Shown here one piece after another: positions 1 to 9,558 of a stretch of DNA of 64,000 bases. The notes beneath the pieces are model-generated. The model saw only the letters and a list, made by a program, of their open reading frames with translations. It was not told where the DNA came from and searched no databases. Each line of letters opens with the position of its first letter. Position 1 is the stretch's first letter. Origin of the DNA: Paraburkholderia caribensis (GTDB taxonomy: Bacteria; Pseudomonadota; Gammaproteobacteria; Burkholderiales; Burkholderiaceae); assembly GCF_002902945.1 (NCBI RefSeq), contig NZ_CP026101.1, positions 248,001-312,000 on the forward strand, read 5' to 3'. A program made the translations under genes and the position numbers.

Positions 1-805
1 CGGGGAACACGGCGATATGGCCGGCGCGCAATGCTTCGCGCGCGTCGTCGGAGACCTTGCGCGGCGGGTGCGCATGCGGCTTGCCGAAGAAATAGCCTTG
101 GCCGCAGGCGATCCCCATGTCGCGCACGACGATCAGATCCGCCTCGTTTTCGATGCCCTCGGCCACCAGGCGCGCGCCGCTCGCGGCCGCGAAGTGCTGC
201 ATCGCCTTGACGGCTTCGAACTTGAGCGGGTCGCTGGCAATGTCGTGAATGAAGAACCGGTCGATCTTCACGACGTCCGGCTGCAGGCGCACCCACAGAT
301 TCATGCTGGCGTTGGCGGTGCCGTAGTCGTCGAGTGCGAACTGGGCGCCCGCCACCCGCAACATGGCGATGGCGGGCAGGAAACCGGCGACATCGGGAAT
401 CGCGCTCTGCTCGGTCAGTTCGATCACGATGCGTTCGGCATCGACGCCCATGTTCCGAAGCATGACGAAGGTGTCTTCGCGGTTGTCGGCGAGTTGACGG
501 ATCGCGCCGGCGCTGAAATTCAGAAACAGCTTGCCCTCGTACTTGAGCTTCGCGAATGCCTCGATGCAGGTGTGCGCGGCGGCGCGTTCCAGTTCGATCA
601 CGCTGCCTTCGGCGGCCGCCTGCGCGAACAGCGCGTACGGCGCTTCAAGCGCGGAGCCGGCCGGCCCGCGGATCAGCCCTTCGTAGCCGAGAATCTCGCC
701 GTCGTCGAAATCGACGATCGGCTGGAACACGGCGGACAGGTCACGCTGCGCAATCAGATCGACGATGCGCGGCGCTGCGATGGTGGAGAGCGAGCGTTGA
801 GGCAT
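1..805 (-). CDS. EAL-domain cyclic-di-GMP phosphodiesterase (3' end outside window)
   Basis: Translating the minus strand from the ATG at 805 gives at least 268 codons open to the window edge, so the C-terminus is missing. The EAL-domain motifs appear in order: EGL (the usual variant of EAL) in GYEGLIRG, NFSAG, ELTEQ, LDDYG, VKIDRFF, AEGIE and GQGYFFGKP. The metal and catalytic acidic residues, the lysine of VKID and the glutamine of GQGY are therefore present, and an active phosphodiesterase hydrolysing c-di-GMP to pGpG is expected. No GGDEF or membrane segment is seen in the visible part, so it looks like a soluble EAL protein. Start choice is moderate because no strong ribosome site precedes it. 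Confidence 0.85.
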   Translation of the reverse strand, partial: MPQRSLSTIAAPRIVDLIAQRDLSAVFQPIVDFDDGEILGYEGLIRGPAGSALEAPYALFAQAAAEGSVIELERAAAHTCIEAFAKLKYEGKLFLNFSAGAIRQLADNREDTFVMLRNMGVDAERIVIELTEQSAIPDVAGFLPAIAMLRVAGAQFALDDYGTANASMNLWVRLQPDVVKIDRFFIHDIASDPLKFEAVKAMQHFAAASGARLVAEGIENEADLIVVRDMGIACGQGYFFGKPHAHPPRKVSDDAREALRAGHIAVFP

Positions 806-997
806 GACACATGGCCGGAGCATTGGACCGTCGGCTTATCGGCAGCAAGTCGCTGAAATTAAATGAATTTTTAATGACGCCCCGCACCGTTCTGGTGCCC
901 GGCGGAAGCGTTTTCATTATTTGGGGCGGCGGGCGTGTGCGTTTGTCCTATGCCGTCGTGCCGAGGCGACGGCAGCGGCCGGGCAGGATGAAATAAC

Positions 998-1022
998 GAA
1001 AAAGCCGCCCGTAGGCGGCTTT
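998..1022 (-). terminator. Rho-independent terminator downstream of the BASS transporter
   Basis: A 9-bp stem (AAAGCCGCC at 1001-1009 with GGCGGCTTT at 1014-1022) and a 4-nt loop are followed on the minus strand by a T run. It lies 55 bp past the stop of the transporter gene. Confidence 0.8.
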
Positions 1023-1076
1023 CACGACATGCACTCAGGGAGAGCGCTTATGAATCTCGACTCATTCGAAACAGGC

Positions 1077-2099
1077 CTAGCGGCGCGCAACAGCGGCCGT
1101 CGTGCTCTTTTGCGCGGCGCGCTTCTCAGCGCTGACGTCGCGTGCGCCCCAGCGTTGCGCGAGCGCGGCGCAGACCATCAGCTGAATCTGATGGAACAGC
1201 ATCAGCGGCAGCACCACGGCGCCGACCGCATGGGTGGCGAAGATCACTTTCGCCATCGGCACACCGGCGGCGAGGCTCTTCTTCGAACCGCAGAAGATAA
1301 TCGTGATCTGGTCGGCGCGGCTGAAGCCCAGACGCTTGCCGACGAACATCGTCACCGCCAGCGCGAGCGCCAGCAGTACCGCGCACACCACGAGCAGCCC
1401 GCCCAGCGCGACGAGCGGAATCTGATGCCACAGCCCTTCGTTGACGGCCTCGCTGAACGCGGCGTACACCACCAGCAGGATCGAGCCCTGATCGACGAAC
1501 TTCAGCACGCCGCGATTACGGTCTATCCATCCGCCAATCATCGGCCGCAGCAACTGCCCGGCGACGAACGGCACCAGCAGTTGCAGCACGATGTTCCACA
1601 CCGTATGCCACGGCGACGTGCCGCTCGCGGCCTGGCTCGTGACGATCACGCTGACGAGCGCGGGCGTGATGAAGATGCCGAGCAGGCTCGAGGCGGACGC
1701 GCTGCACACGGCGGCGGGCACATTGCCCTTCGCGATCGACGTGAACGCGATCGAAGATTGAACCGTCGACGGCAGCGTACAGAGGAAGAGGATGCCGGCG
1801 TAGAGCGCAGGCGTCACGAGGGGCGAAAGAAGCGGTTTGAGTACGAGCCCGAGTACAGGAAACAGCGCGAACGTGCTTAGCAGCACCACGAGGTGCAGCC
1901 GCCAGTGCGTGGCACCGGCAATGATCGCTTCGCGTGAGAGCTTGGCGCCGTGCAGGAAGAACAGCAGCCCGACCGCGAAATCCGTAACCCAGTTGAACGC
2001 CGTCGCCGCGTGGCCGTGCACGGGCAGCAGGCTGGCGAAAATCACCGTGCCGATCAGGCACAGCGTGAAATTGTCGGGCAGGAGTTTCGGACGTGCCAT
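1077..2099 (-). CDS. Bile acid:sodium symporter family (BASS/YfeH-like) transporter
   Basis: A 340-residue, strongly hydrophobic protein with about nine to ten predicted membrane spans. The N-terminus (MARPKLLPDNFTLCLIGTV), the FLHGAKLS segment near residue 50 and the FCGSKKSLAAGVPMA motif near residue 270 are typical of the SBF-like, putative sodium-dependent transporter group related to YfeH. It sits in the inner membrane; the substrate cannot be told from sequence, and bile acids are only the family name. It is monocistronic with its own terminator downstream. The start at 2099 gives the expected short cytoplasmic tail before the first span. Confidence 0.85.
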   Translation of the reverse strand: MARPKLLPDNFTLCLIGTVIFASLLPVHGHAATAFNWVTDFAVGLLFFLHGAKLSREAIIAGATHWRLHLVVLLSTFALFPVLGLVLKPLLSPLVTPALYAGILFLCTLPSTVQSSIAFTSIAKGNVPAAVCSASASSLLGIFITPALVSVIVTSQAASGTSPWHTVWNIVLQLLVPFVAGQLLRPMIGGWIDRNRGVLKFVDQGSILLVVYAAFSEAVNEGLWHQIPLVALGGLLVVCAVLLALALAVTMFVGKRLGFSRADQITIIFCGSKKSLAAGVPMAKVIFATHAVGAVVLPLMLFHQIQLMVCAALAQRWGARDVSAEKRAAQKSTTAAVARR

Positions 2100-2633
2100 C
2101 TTTCAAATCTCGATGCAGGTGCAGCGATCGCCTTGATTGCCGCGGGCGGGCGCCAAAGGGCTATTGTCCGCGCAAAGTGATTGAAAAAGCAAATTCATTT
2201 GCCGAATCGATTAATTACCTTGGCGCATGAAACGCCCGTTGACGTACATGGTTGCGTTCGCATCGAGTCTGCTGCTCGGAGCGACCGTTGCGAGCCTCCG
2301 GAATCTGTCGAAACGACACCTCGAAAGGGGCATATTTCAGCCTCACTGTTCATACGAATTCAGGTGTTCGAACGACCGCGTTTCAGCGCTTTTTCGCCTT
2401 GCGCCGCAAGAGGTTTGTGGCGAAAAAACGTCGCAGTAACAATGCGTTACAAGAGTGCCGCAGACCTAACATATTTTGGCTCGACACCCTTGGAGGCCGC
2501 CAATAAATTACTGTTCGAAGGCCGATGGGGCATCGCGCGAGACAGCTTGTCATGGCAAGTCGCGCAGCTCCGGAACCAGCCAAGCCGTAGCTCGAACGGC
2601 GGGCTCTCAGGCGGGTCGTCGGGCAGGTGAAAC
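2100..2633. other. Intergenic region, no convincing gene; contains a long hairpin
   Basis: The space between the divergent transporter and secreted-protein genes holds only short ORFs without convincing ribosome sites. A stem TTTTTCGCC (2390-2398) pairs with GGCGAAAAA (2419-2427) around a 20-nt loop that contains a small inner TTGC/GCAA stem. No rRNA, tRNA or known riboswitch is recognisable. Confidence 0.4.
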
Positions 2634-3239
2634 ATGGTGCTTGTAGGGCTGTCCAGGATCAAATGGTGGGTGACGGGCGCGCTGATCGTCGCGCTGACTT
2701 CGCTCGCCTATGCGAAGCCGTCATTTGTCGGTCATGGAGGACACGGGTTCTTCGGCGGCGCGTCGAGTTTTCAAGGGGCGTCGTTCGGTGGCCCTGTCCA
2801 TGGAAACGCTGCGCCGCGCGCCAACATCTCGCGCGGCATGGCGACGCCGCACTACAGCGGCCGATATGCGCGAAGCGAAGCGCCGCGCTCCCGCGGCAAC
2901 GCGTCGGACCGGAACAGTGTGAACAACACATTCGCTGGGCGTGTGGGTGGCAGCAATGCGTCCGGTTACACCGCGCAACGCTTGACGCTTCCCGCCGACG
3001 TCTACCGCAACCGCCCCGCCGCGCAATACGGCGGCACCCAGTATGCCGGTGCGATCACGCCCATCAGCACCGAGTCGCGTAACGCGCCGCGACCGCCTGC
3101 GAATGCGCAATCGGCGCACGTCGGATCGATCCGTGACGACGTCACGCGCTACAACGAAGAGCGCGGCGCATCGCGTCCGATCCCGCGCCCGCCAGGGGAC
3201 TCGTCGCGCATCCCGTCCCCGTCGCCTTACCGTAACTGA
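2634..3239 (+). CDS. Secreted low-complexity Gly/Ser/Arg-rich protein of unknown function
   Basis: A 201-residue protein. Residues 10-27 form a hydrophobic signal sequence (WWVTGALIVALTSLAYA) with a likely signal-peptidase site after AYA. The mature part starts with a glycine/histidine-rich stretch (GHGGHGFFGGASSFQG) and continues as a serine-, arginine-, proline- and asparagine-rich chain with no clear fold, ending in PRPPGDSSRIPSPSPYRN. It contains no cysteine. A GGCAGG stretch lies about 8 bases before the ATG. I do not recognise a family; a periplasmic or surface-exposed disordered protein is inferred. It has no same-strand neighbour in close spacing. Confidence 0.65.
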   Translation: MVLVGLSRIKWWVTGALIVALTSLAYAKPSFVGHGGHGFFGGASSFQGASFGGPVHGNAAPRANISRGMATPHYSGRYARSEAPRSRGNASDRNSVNNTFAGRVGGSNASGYTAQRLTLPADVYRNRPAAQYGGTQYAGAITPISTESRNAPRPPANAQSAHVGSIRDDVTRYNEERGASRPIPRPPGDSSRIPSPSPYRN

Positions 3240-3774
3240 TCACATCTCAGTCTCCTGCCGGACGTTACATAGTTCGGTCCATTCTGTTGTTCCCCGCCTT
3301 TCTCTGAGACCGGATCGGTCTCGTCTCAAGTTCAGCTACTCAAACTTCTCGGCGTCCGCACGTCCGACAAAATACCCCGTTTGATCTGACGTAAGCACGC
3401 CACACATTTTTGAAAACGCTCGTCAGCCTACGGCGTTTGTCATCAAATCGCCTCTTCGTTGTGGCGGCGCATCAATCATCGTCGATGCGCTTCGCATTAC
3501 CCGCTGTGCTGTAGAATCCGCGCGCTTCGAAGGGCGGGCGGGTGATTGCGGCACTGCGGAAACAAGGTGCGTCGGCAACCAGTATCAGGCCGAAAGTCCA
3601 CCAAACTATTCAGTCCCATATACCCGCAATAACCACAGATATTTTTGTCCATAAAAATGGTCCGCAAAGATTTGTCCCAGCCCAGATTGGCTCGACGATC
3701 AAACGGATAAACAAACACGGATCGGCGAGCGCCCCGCTGCACAGCCACACCTTTTGACAAAGACAGGAGAACCC
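3240..3774. other. Intergenic region upstream of the porin gene
   Basis: No supported gene. It contains a perfect 7-bp inverted repeat, GAGACCG-gat-CGGTCTC at 3306-3322, without a T run, and a TAGAAT hexamer near 3510 that could be a -10 box for a long-leader porin transcript. Confidence 0.35.
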
Positions 3775-4854
3775 ATGAATACCACCATCAGCCGTGCGCT
3801 GAGAACAACCCTGAAGGCGAGCGTCATCGGCGCCATGCTGGCCGTCGCATCGACGTCGTCGTTCGCGCAGTCGAGCGTGCAGCTTTATGGTCAGGTCGAC
3901 GAATGGGTCGGCGTCACGAAGTTCCCGGGCAGCCAGAGCGCATGGAACGTGTCGGGTGGCGGTATGTCGACGTCGTACTGGGGCATCAAGGGCGCCGAAG
4001 ATCTGGGCAACGGCTACAAGGCGATCTTCACACTGGAGGACTTCTTCCGCGCGCAGAACGGCAAGTACGGCCGCTTCGATGGCGACACGTTCTTCGGGCG
4101 TAACGCGTACGTCGGCATCGAGTCGCCGTACGGCACGTTGACGGCGGGCCGTCTGACCACGCAACTGTTCGTGTCGACGATTCTGTTCAATCCGTTCATC
4201 GACTCGTATGTGTTCTCGCCGATGGTTTATCACGTGTTCCTCGGCCTGGGCACGTTCCCGACCTACACGACGGACATGGGCGTGGTTGGCGATTCCGGCT
4301 GGAACAACGCGGTTCAGTATTCGTCGCCGGACTTCAACGGCCTGTCGGGCAGCGCGATGTATGCATTGGGCAATTCGGCCGATCACAACGGCTCGAAAAA
4401 ATACAGCGCGCAGTTCCTGTATTTCCACGGTCCGTTCGCGGCGACGGGCGTGTTCCAGTACGTGAACTTCAACAACTCGCCCACCGACCTCGGCTCGCTG
4501 GTTTCCGGCCTGAAGAGCCAGTCGGTTGGCCAGCTGGGCGTGTCGTACGACCTGAAGTTCGCGAAGTTCTACGGTCAATACATGTACACGAAGAACGATC
4601 AGGACGTCGGCAGCTGGCACGTGAATACGGCCCAGGGCGGCGTGTCGGTGCCGCTCGGCACGGGCACGGTGATGGCGTCGTACGCGTACTCGCGCGATTC
4701 TGGCGGCCTGGACCAGATGCACCAGTCGGCGGCGATCGGTTACGACTACCCGCTGTCCAAGCGGACCGACGTCTACGCGGCCTATCTCTACGACAAGTAC
4801 ACGAGCCTGGCGTCGGGGTATACGGCCGGCGTCGGTATTCGCGCGAAGTTCTGA
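3775..4854 (+). CDS. Gram-negative outer-membrane porin (Burkholderia OpcP/Omp38-like family)
   Basis: A 359-residue protein starting at the ATG preceded by AGGAGA at 3764-3769; an upstream in-frame ATG at 3754 has no such site. Residues 1-25 are a signal peptide ending SSFAQ, followed by the typical SSVQLYGQVDEW first strand. Repeated amphipathic strands, the WGIKGAEDLGNGYKAIFTLE and NAYVGIES-YGTLTAGR segments, and a C-terminal phenylalanine (GIRAKF) required for outer-membrane insertion mark it as a trimeric 16-strand diffusion porin. Length fits the family. It allows small hydrophilic solutes across the outer membrane. It is monocistronic, with a strong terminator 65 bp downstream. Confidence 0.93.
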   Translation: MNTTISRALRTTLKASVIGAMLAVASTSSFAQSSVQLYGQVDEWVGVTKFPGSQSAWNVSGGGMSTSYWGIKGAEDLGNGYKAIFTLEDFFRAQNGKYGRFDGDTFFGRNAYVGIESPYGTLTAGRLTTQLFVSTILFNPFIDSYVFSPMVYHVFLGLGTFPTYTTDMGVVGDSGWNNAVQYSSPDFNGLSGSAMYALGNSADHNGSKKYSAQFLYFHGPFAATGVFQYVNFNNSPTDLGSLVSGLKSQSVGQLGVSYDLKFAKFYGQYMYTKNDQDVGSWHVNTAQGGVSVPLGTGTVMASYAYSRDSGGLDQMHQSAAIGYDYPLSKRTDVYAAYLYDKYTSLASGYTAGVGIRAKF

Positions 4855-4918
4855 TCGCGACAGCTACACGACAGCGGCGCGACGGCGTGCGCGGCGCGCC
4901 GTCGTGCAGTTCTCCGCG

Positions 4919-4955
4919 AAGCCCTGCCTTCCTCACGGAAGGCGGGGCTTTTTCT
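4919..4955 (+). terminator. Rho-independent terminator of the porin gene
   Basis: A long GC-rich stem (AAGCCCTGCCTTCC with GGAAGGCGGGGCTT) closes a TCAC loop and is followed by a T-rich tract (TTTTTCTTT). Confidence 0.88.
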
Positions 4956-5046
4956 TTCCGATGCTCGCTCGTACCGCGCATTGTCGACCGCTCCTTGATA
5001 AAGTCCCGGAAACCAGCCTGATTCATTCCTATTCCGAGCGATCGCC

Positions 5047-5985
5047 ATGGATACCCTCGTCAGCATGAAAGTGTTTCGCCACGTGGTCGAGGTCGGCAGC
5101 TTCGTCGGCGCGGCGGAGAAGATGGACATGTCGGCGGCGATGGCGAGCAAGCATGTGATGCATCTGGAGCAGCAACTCGGCGCGCGGCTCCTGAACCGGA
5201 CCACGCGCCGCGTCGCGCCCACGGAAGCGGGCCGCGAGTACTACGAGCGTCTGAGCCAGGTCTTGAGCGAACTCGACGAAGCCGAGCAGGCGGTCGGCGC
5301 GGCGAGCATCGTGCCGCAAGGGCGCTTGCGCGTGTCGACGTTGTCCGCGTTCGGCTTGCGGCACGTGATGAGCGCCGTCGCCGACTATGCGACGCAGTAT
5401 CCGCAAGTCACCGTCGATATCACGCTGTCGGACCGCGTCGTCGAACTGATCGACGAGGGCTACGATGTCGCGATTCGCGCGTCGCCGTCGGGGCTGAAGT
5501 CGTCGTCGCTGATCGCGCGCCAGGTGGCGACCGCGCATCTCGTGCTGTGCGCGTCGCCGGACTATATCGAGCGGCACGGCGCGCCCAAAACTACCGCCGA
5601 TCTCGCGCGCCACAACTTCATCCAGTACGCGGGCGTGTCGGCGCTCGAACTGGTCGCGGGCGCGAATGCCGAAAGCGCGCGCGTCAAGCTGTCGGGCAAT
5701 CTGGTCGTCAACCATCTGGAGGCGCAGCGCGTCGTCGTGCTGCAGGGCGCGGCGCTCGCGCTGCTCGGCACGGAAGTGATCGGCGACGATCTCGCTGCTG
5801 GCCGCCTCGTGCCGCTGCTCGTCGATGCACTGCCGCCGCGCGAGCTACCCATCCATGTCGTCTACGCGAGCCGACGGCATCTGTCGGCAAAGGTGCGCTC
5901 ATTCGTCGATTTCATCGCGGAGCGTTTTTCGAGCGAGACGCTGTGGCCCACGCTCGAGCAGATCAGGGCGCTCGCCGCGCGGTGA
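5047..5985 (+). CDS. LysR-family transcriptional regulator
   Basis: A 312-residue protein with the standard LysR layout. A winged helix-turn-helix occupies residues 1-60 (VFRHVVEVGSFVGAAEKMDM, then LEQQLGARLLNRTTRRVAPT), followed by a linker helix and a periplasmic-binding-like effector domain from about residue 90 (GRLRVSTLSAFG). The effector half contains the DVAIRASP stretch common in the DhcR/CrgA-like subgroup. The inducer is unknown. It lies between the porin and icmF on the same strand but has a 129-bp gap to icmF, so it may control either neighbour; no inverted LysR box could be assigned with confidence. Confidence 0.92.
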   Translation: MDTLVSMKVFRHVVEVGSFVGAAEKMDMSAAMASKHVMHLEQQLGARLLNRTTRRVAPTEAGREYYERLSQVLSELDEAEQAVGAASIVPQGRLRVSTLSAFGLRHVMSAVADYATQYPQVTVDITLSDRVVELIDEGYDVAIRASPSGLKSSSLIARQVATAHLVLCASPDYIERHGAPKTTADLARHNFIQYAGVSALELVAGANAESARVKLSGNLVVNHLEAQRVVVLQGAALALLGTEVIGDDLAAGRLVPLLVDALPPRELPIHVVYASRRHLSAKVRSFVDFIAERFSSETLWPTLEQIRALAAR

Positions 5986-6114
5986 GATTCGCGGCGCGGC
6001 GCACGTCGGTTCGCTCCCACTGAACGCCGCACGGACGATCGGGTCGTATCGTTATACTGGTTGCAGCACCCGAAGCAGAGACGAACGAACCTGACGATTC
6101 GATCCGGGGGAGAC

Positions 6115-9100
6115 ATGACTGATCTTTCCACGCCGCAGCGCATCGGCGACGACGCGCCCGCTTCCCGCTCTTCCGCGCCGCGCTCGCCGCACGAGCCGTC
6201 CTCGCGACGCCTGCGTTTCGTCACGGCCGCCGCGCTGTTCGACGGCCACGACGCGTCGATCAACATCATGCGGCGCATCCTGCAGGCGAGCGGCGTCGAG
6301 GTGATCCACCTTGGCCACAACCGCTCCGTCGAAGAAGTCGCGACGGCGGCGCTGCACGAAGACGCAGACGGCGTAGCGGTGTCGAGTTATCAGGGCGGGC
6401 ACGTCGAATATTTCCGCTATCTGGTCGATCTGTTGCGCGAGCGTGGCGGCGAGCGGATCAAGGTGTTCGGCGGCGGCGGCGGCGTGATCGTTCCCGATGA
6501 GATCGCGGCGTTGCAGCGCTACGGTGTCGAGCGTATTTACTCGCCGCACGACGGCCAGCGGCTCGGCTTGCAAGGGATGATCGACGACATGATCGCGCGT
6601 TGCCGCGACGCGGCGCGAGCGGACACCCGGCCTGCGCAACTCCTTGTCGACCTGAAGGACGCGATGCACCGCGACACGGATCGAGCCGGGCGTGTCGCCG
6701 CATTCCGCAAGCTCGCGCAACTGATCACCTCGCTCGAAACCGGCGACGTCGATCCCGCCACGCGCGCGGCACTCGCCGCGCAAGCCGGACCCACGCGCGT
6801 GCCCGTGCTGGGCATCACAGGGACGGGCGGCGCTGGCAAGTCGTCGCTGACCGACGAGTTGATCCGGCGTTTTCGCCTCGACTACGGCGACACCTTGACC
6901 ATCGCCGTGATCGCCATCGATCCTTCTCGCCGCAGATCGGGCGGCGCGCTGCTCGGCGATCGTATCCGCATGAATGCGATCGGCGACTGGGGCAGCGGCG
7001 CGCGCGTCTTCATGCGTTCGCTGGCGACGCGCGAGGCATCGAGTGAAATCTCCGACGCGCTGCCCGACGCAATCGACGCCTGCAAGATGGCGGGCTTCGA
7101 TCTGATCGTGGTCGAAACGTCGGGCATCGGACAGGGCGATGCCGCGATCGTGCCGCACGCCGACAAGTCGCTGTACGTGATGACGCCGGAGTTCGGCGCC
7201 GCAAGCCAGCTTGAGAAGATCGACATGCTCGATTTCGCGGATGTTGTCGCGATCAACAAGTTCGACCGCAAAGGCGCCGCCGACGCGTTACGCGATGTCG
7301 CAAAACAGGTGCAGCGTAACCAACATAAATTCACCTCGAAAATTGAGGAGATGCCGGTATTCGGTACGATTGCGTCGCGTTTCAACGACGACGGCGTGAC
7401 GGCTGTGTACCAATATGTCGCGAAGGCACTGCACGACCACGGTCTGCATGAGAGCGACGGGCGATTGCCGAAACTGCAAGGCGTGCGGCATTCGACAGGC
7501 CGTAACGCCATCGTGCCGCCCGCGCGCGTGCGCTACCTGTCGGACGTCGCATTGACGGTGCGCGGTTATCGGGAGCGCGTCGAAGCGCAGTCGCAGCTCG
7601 CGCGCGAACGTTGGCAGCTCGACGAAGCGCGCCGCATGCTGAACGAGGCGAACGGCGGCGTGCAGGATGCCGCTGCGTTCGATTCGCTCATCGACGCTCG
7701 CGCGTCGCAGATGGGCGAGCGCGAGAAGGCGCTGCTCGATGCGTGGCCGAACACAGTCGCTGCCTATTCCGGCGACGAACATGTCGTGAAGATTCGCGAC
7801 AAGGAAATCCGCACCGCGCTCACCGTCGAAACACTGTCGGGCTCGAAAATCCGCAAGGTCGCGTTGCCGGCGTTCAAGGACCCCGGCGAAATCCTGCGCT
7901 GGCTGATGCTCGATAACCTGCCCGGCTACTTTCCGTTCACGGCGGGCGTGTTTCCGTTCCGCCGCGAGAACGAAGACCCGACACGCATGTTCGCGGGCGA
8001 GGGCGACCCGTTCCGCACCAACCGCCGTTTCAAGCTGCTGTCCGAAGGAATGCCCGCGAGGCGCCTGTCGACGGCGTTCGATTCCGTCACGCTCTACGGC
8101 GAAGAGCCGCACGAAAGGCCCGATATCTACGGCAAGGTCGGCAACTCGGGTGTCTCCGTGGCGACGCTCGACGACATGAAAGCGCTTTACGACGGCTTCG
8201 ATCTGTGCGCGCCCGACACGTCGGTGTCGATGACGATCAATGGACCCGCGCCGACCATTCTCGCGATGTTCTTCAACGTTGCGATCGATCAGCAGATCGC
8301 GCTCGCGCACGCGAAAGCGCAACAGGAAAACCGCGAACTTTCCGAAGACGAACTCGATGCCGCGCGTCGCTTCGCGCTGGAAAACGTGCGCGGCACGGTG
8401 CAGGCCGACATCCTGAAGGAAGATCAAGGGCAGAACACCTGCATCTTTTCGACGGAATTCAGCCTGAAGGTGATGGGCGACATACAGGCGTATTTTGTCG
8501 AGCACGGCGTGCGCAATTTCTATTCGGTGTCGATCTCCGGCTATCACATCGCGGAGGCGGGTGCGAACCCGATCTCGCAGCTCGCGTACACACTCGCAAA
8601 CGGCTTTACGTATGTCGAGGCGTATCTCGCGCGCGGTATGGCTATCGACGATTTCGCACCGAACCTGTCGTTCTTCTTCTCGAACGGAATGGACCCGGAA
8701 TATACGGTGCTCGGCCGTGTCGCGCGGCGTATCTGGGCCGTTGCGATGCGCGACCGCTACGGCGCGAACGAACGCAGCCAGAAGCTGAAGTATCACGTGC
8801 AGACATCAGGCCGCAGCCTGCACGCGCAGGAAATCGACTTCAACGATATCCGCACCACGTTGCAGGCGCTGATCGCGATCTACGACAACTGCAACTCGCT
8901 GCACACCAACGCGTTCGACGAAGCGATCACCACGCCGACGGAAGACTCGGTGCGCCGCGCGGTCGCGATCCAGCTGATCATCAATCGCGAATGGGGACTC
9001 GCGAAGAACCAGAACCCGAACCAGGGCAGCTTCGTCATCGACGAACTGACGGATCTCGTGGAAGCGGCCGTGCTCGCGGAGTTCGACCGGCTCACCGAGC

Positions 9101-9489
9101 GCGGCGGCGTGCTCGGTGCAATGGAAACGGGGTATCAGCGCGGCCGCATTCAGGACGAGTCGATGCTGTACGAACATCGCAAGCATGACGGGTCGTATCC
9201 GATTGTCGGCGTGAATACGTTCCTTGGCGCGCATGCGCACGACGCGCCGCCGCCCATTGCGCTCGCGCGCTCGACGGAAGAAGAGAAGCAGGGGCAACTG
9301 AAGCGCCTGCGCGCGTTCCAGTCATCGCGTGAAAGCGACGCACCGGCGATGCTGGAGCGCCTGAAGCAGGCCGTCATCGACGATGAAAACGTCTTCGCCG
9401 TGCTGATGGAGGCGGTGCGCGTCTGTTCACTGGGACAGATCACCCATGCGCTGTTCGAAGTGGGCGGTCAGTACCGGCGCAACATGTGA
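6115..9489 (+). CDS. icmF: Fused isobutyryl-CoA mutase with G-protein chaperone (IcmF)
   Basis: A 1124-residue fusion. Residues ~35-170 are a B12-binding Rossmann domain with the DGHDAS cobalamin-histidine motif. Residues ~180-430 form a MeaI/ArgK-type GTPase with P-loop GTGGAGKS at 236-243 and NKFD at 381-384. Residues ~560-1124 are the acyl-CoA mutase barrel (YFPFTAGVFPFRRENEDPTRMFAGEG). Its domain order matches IcmF, which interconverts isobutyryl-CoA and n-butyryl-CoA (and isovaleryl/pivalyl-CoA in characterised homologues) with adenosylcobalamin. The GTPase domain acts as the editing chaperone for cofactor loading. The start chosen follows GGGGGAGAC. A strong hairpin terminator follows. 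It probably serves branched-chain acyl-CoA catabolism. Confidence 0.95.
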   Translation: MTDLSTPQRIGDDAPASRSSAPRSPHEPSSRRLRFVTAAALFDGHDASINIMRRILQASGVEVIHLGHNRSVEEVATAALHEDADGVAVSSYQGGHVEYFRYLVDLLRERGGERIKVFGGGGGVIVPDEIAALQRYGVERIYSPHDGQRLGLQGMIDDMIARCRDAARADTRPAQLLVDLKDAMHRDTDRAGRVAAFRKLAQLITSLETGDVDPATRAALAAQAGPTRVPVLGITGTGGAGKSSLTDELIRRFRLDYGDTLTIAVIAIDPSRRRSGGALLGDRIRMNAIGDWGSGARVFMRSLATREASSEISDALPDAIDACKMAGFDLIVVETSGIGQGDAAIVPHADKSLYVMTPEFGAASQLEKIDMLDFADVVAINKFDRKGAADALRDVAKQVQRNQHKFTSKIEEMPVFGTIASRFNDDGVTAVYQYVAKALHDHGLHESDGRLPKLQGVRHSTGRNAIVPPARVRYLSDVALTVRGYRERVEAQSQLARERWQLDEARRMLNEANGGVQDAAAFDSLIDARASQMGEREKALLDAWPNTVAAYSGDEHVVKIRDKEIRTALTVETLSGSKIRKVALPAFKDPGEILRWLMLDNLPGYFPFTAGVFPFRRENEDPTRMFAGEGDPFRTNRRFKLLSEGMPARRLSTAFDSVTLYGEEPHERPDIYGKVGNSGVSVATLDDMKALYDGFDLCAPDTSVSMTINGPAPTILAMFFNVAIDQQIALAHAKAQQENRELSEDELDAARRFALENVRGTVQADILKEDQGQNTCIFSTEFSLKVMGDIQAYFVEHGVRNFYSVSISGYHIAEAGANPISQLAYTLANGFTYVEAYLARGMAIDDFAPNLSFFFSNGMDPEYTVLGRVARRIWAVAMRDRYGANERSQKLKYHVQTSGRSLHAQEIDFNDIRTTLQALIAIYDNCNSLHTNAFDEAITTPTEDSVRRAVAIQLIINREWGLAKNQNPNQGSFVIDELTDLVEAAVLAEFDRLTERGGVLGAMETGYQRGRIQDESMLYEHRKHDGSYPIVGVNTFLGAHAHDAPPPIALARSTEEEKQGQLKRLRAFQSSRESDAPAMLERLKQAVIDDENVFAVLMEAVRVCSLGQITHALFEVGGQYRRNM

Positions 9490-9503
9490 GGGCTTCGTGA
9501 AAC

Positions 9504-9529
9504 GAAAAGGCCGCGTCTGCGGCCTTTTC
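9504..9529 (+). terminator. Bidirectional-looking terminator after icmF
   Basis: GAAAAGGCCGC at 9504-9514 pairs with GCGGCCTTTTC at 9519-9529 across a GTCT loop. T runs occur on both strands, so it can also stop transcription of the convergent flavoprotein gene at 9559. Confidence 0.85.
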
Positions 9530-9558
9530 AGATTTTGCATGCGGACCCGCCCGGCGAC

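Noticed and set aside
17..856. Plus-strand open frame at the window start
   Set aside because: It mirrors the EAL-domain gene, whose catalytic motifs are all present on the minus strand.
2227..2439. Short plus-strand ORF starting MKRPLTYMVAFASSLLLGAT
   Set aside because: The N-terminus looks like a signal peptide, but there is no ribosome site and the rest is not protein-like; it also spans the hairpin at 2390-2427.
3306..3322. Terminator for the secreted Gly/Ser/Arg-rich gene
   Set aside because: The stem is perfect (7 bp) but the loop is three bases and no T tract follows; it may be an operator or chance palindrome.
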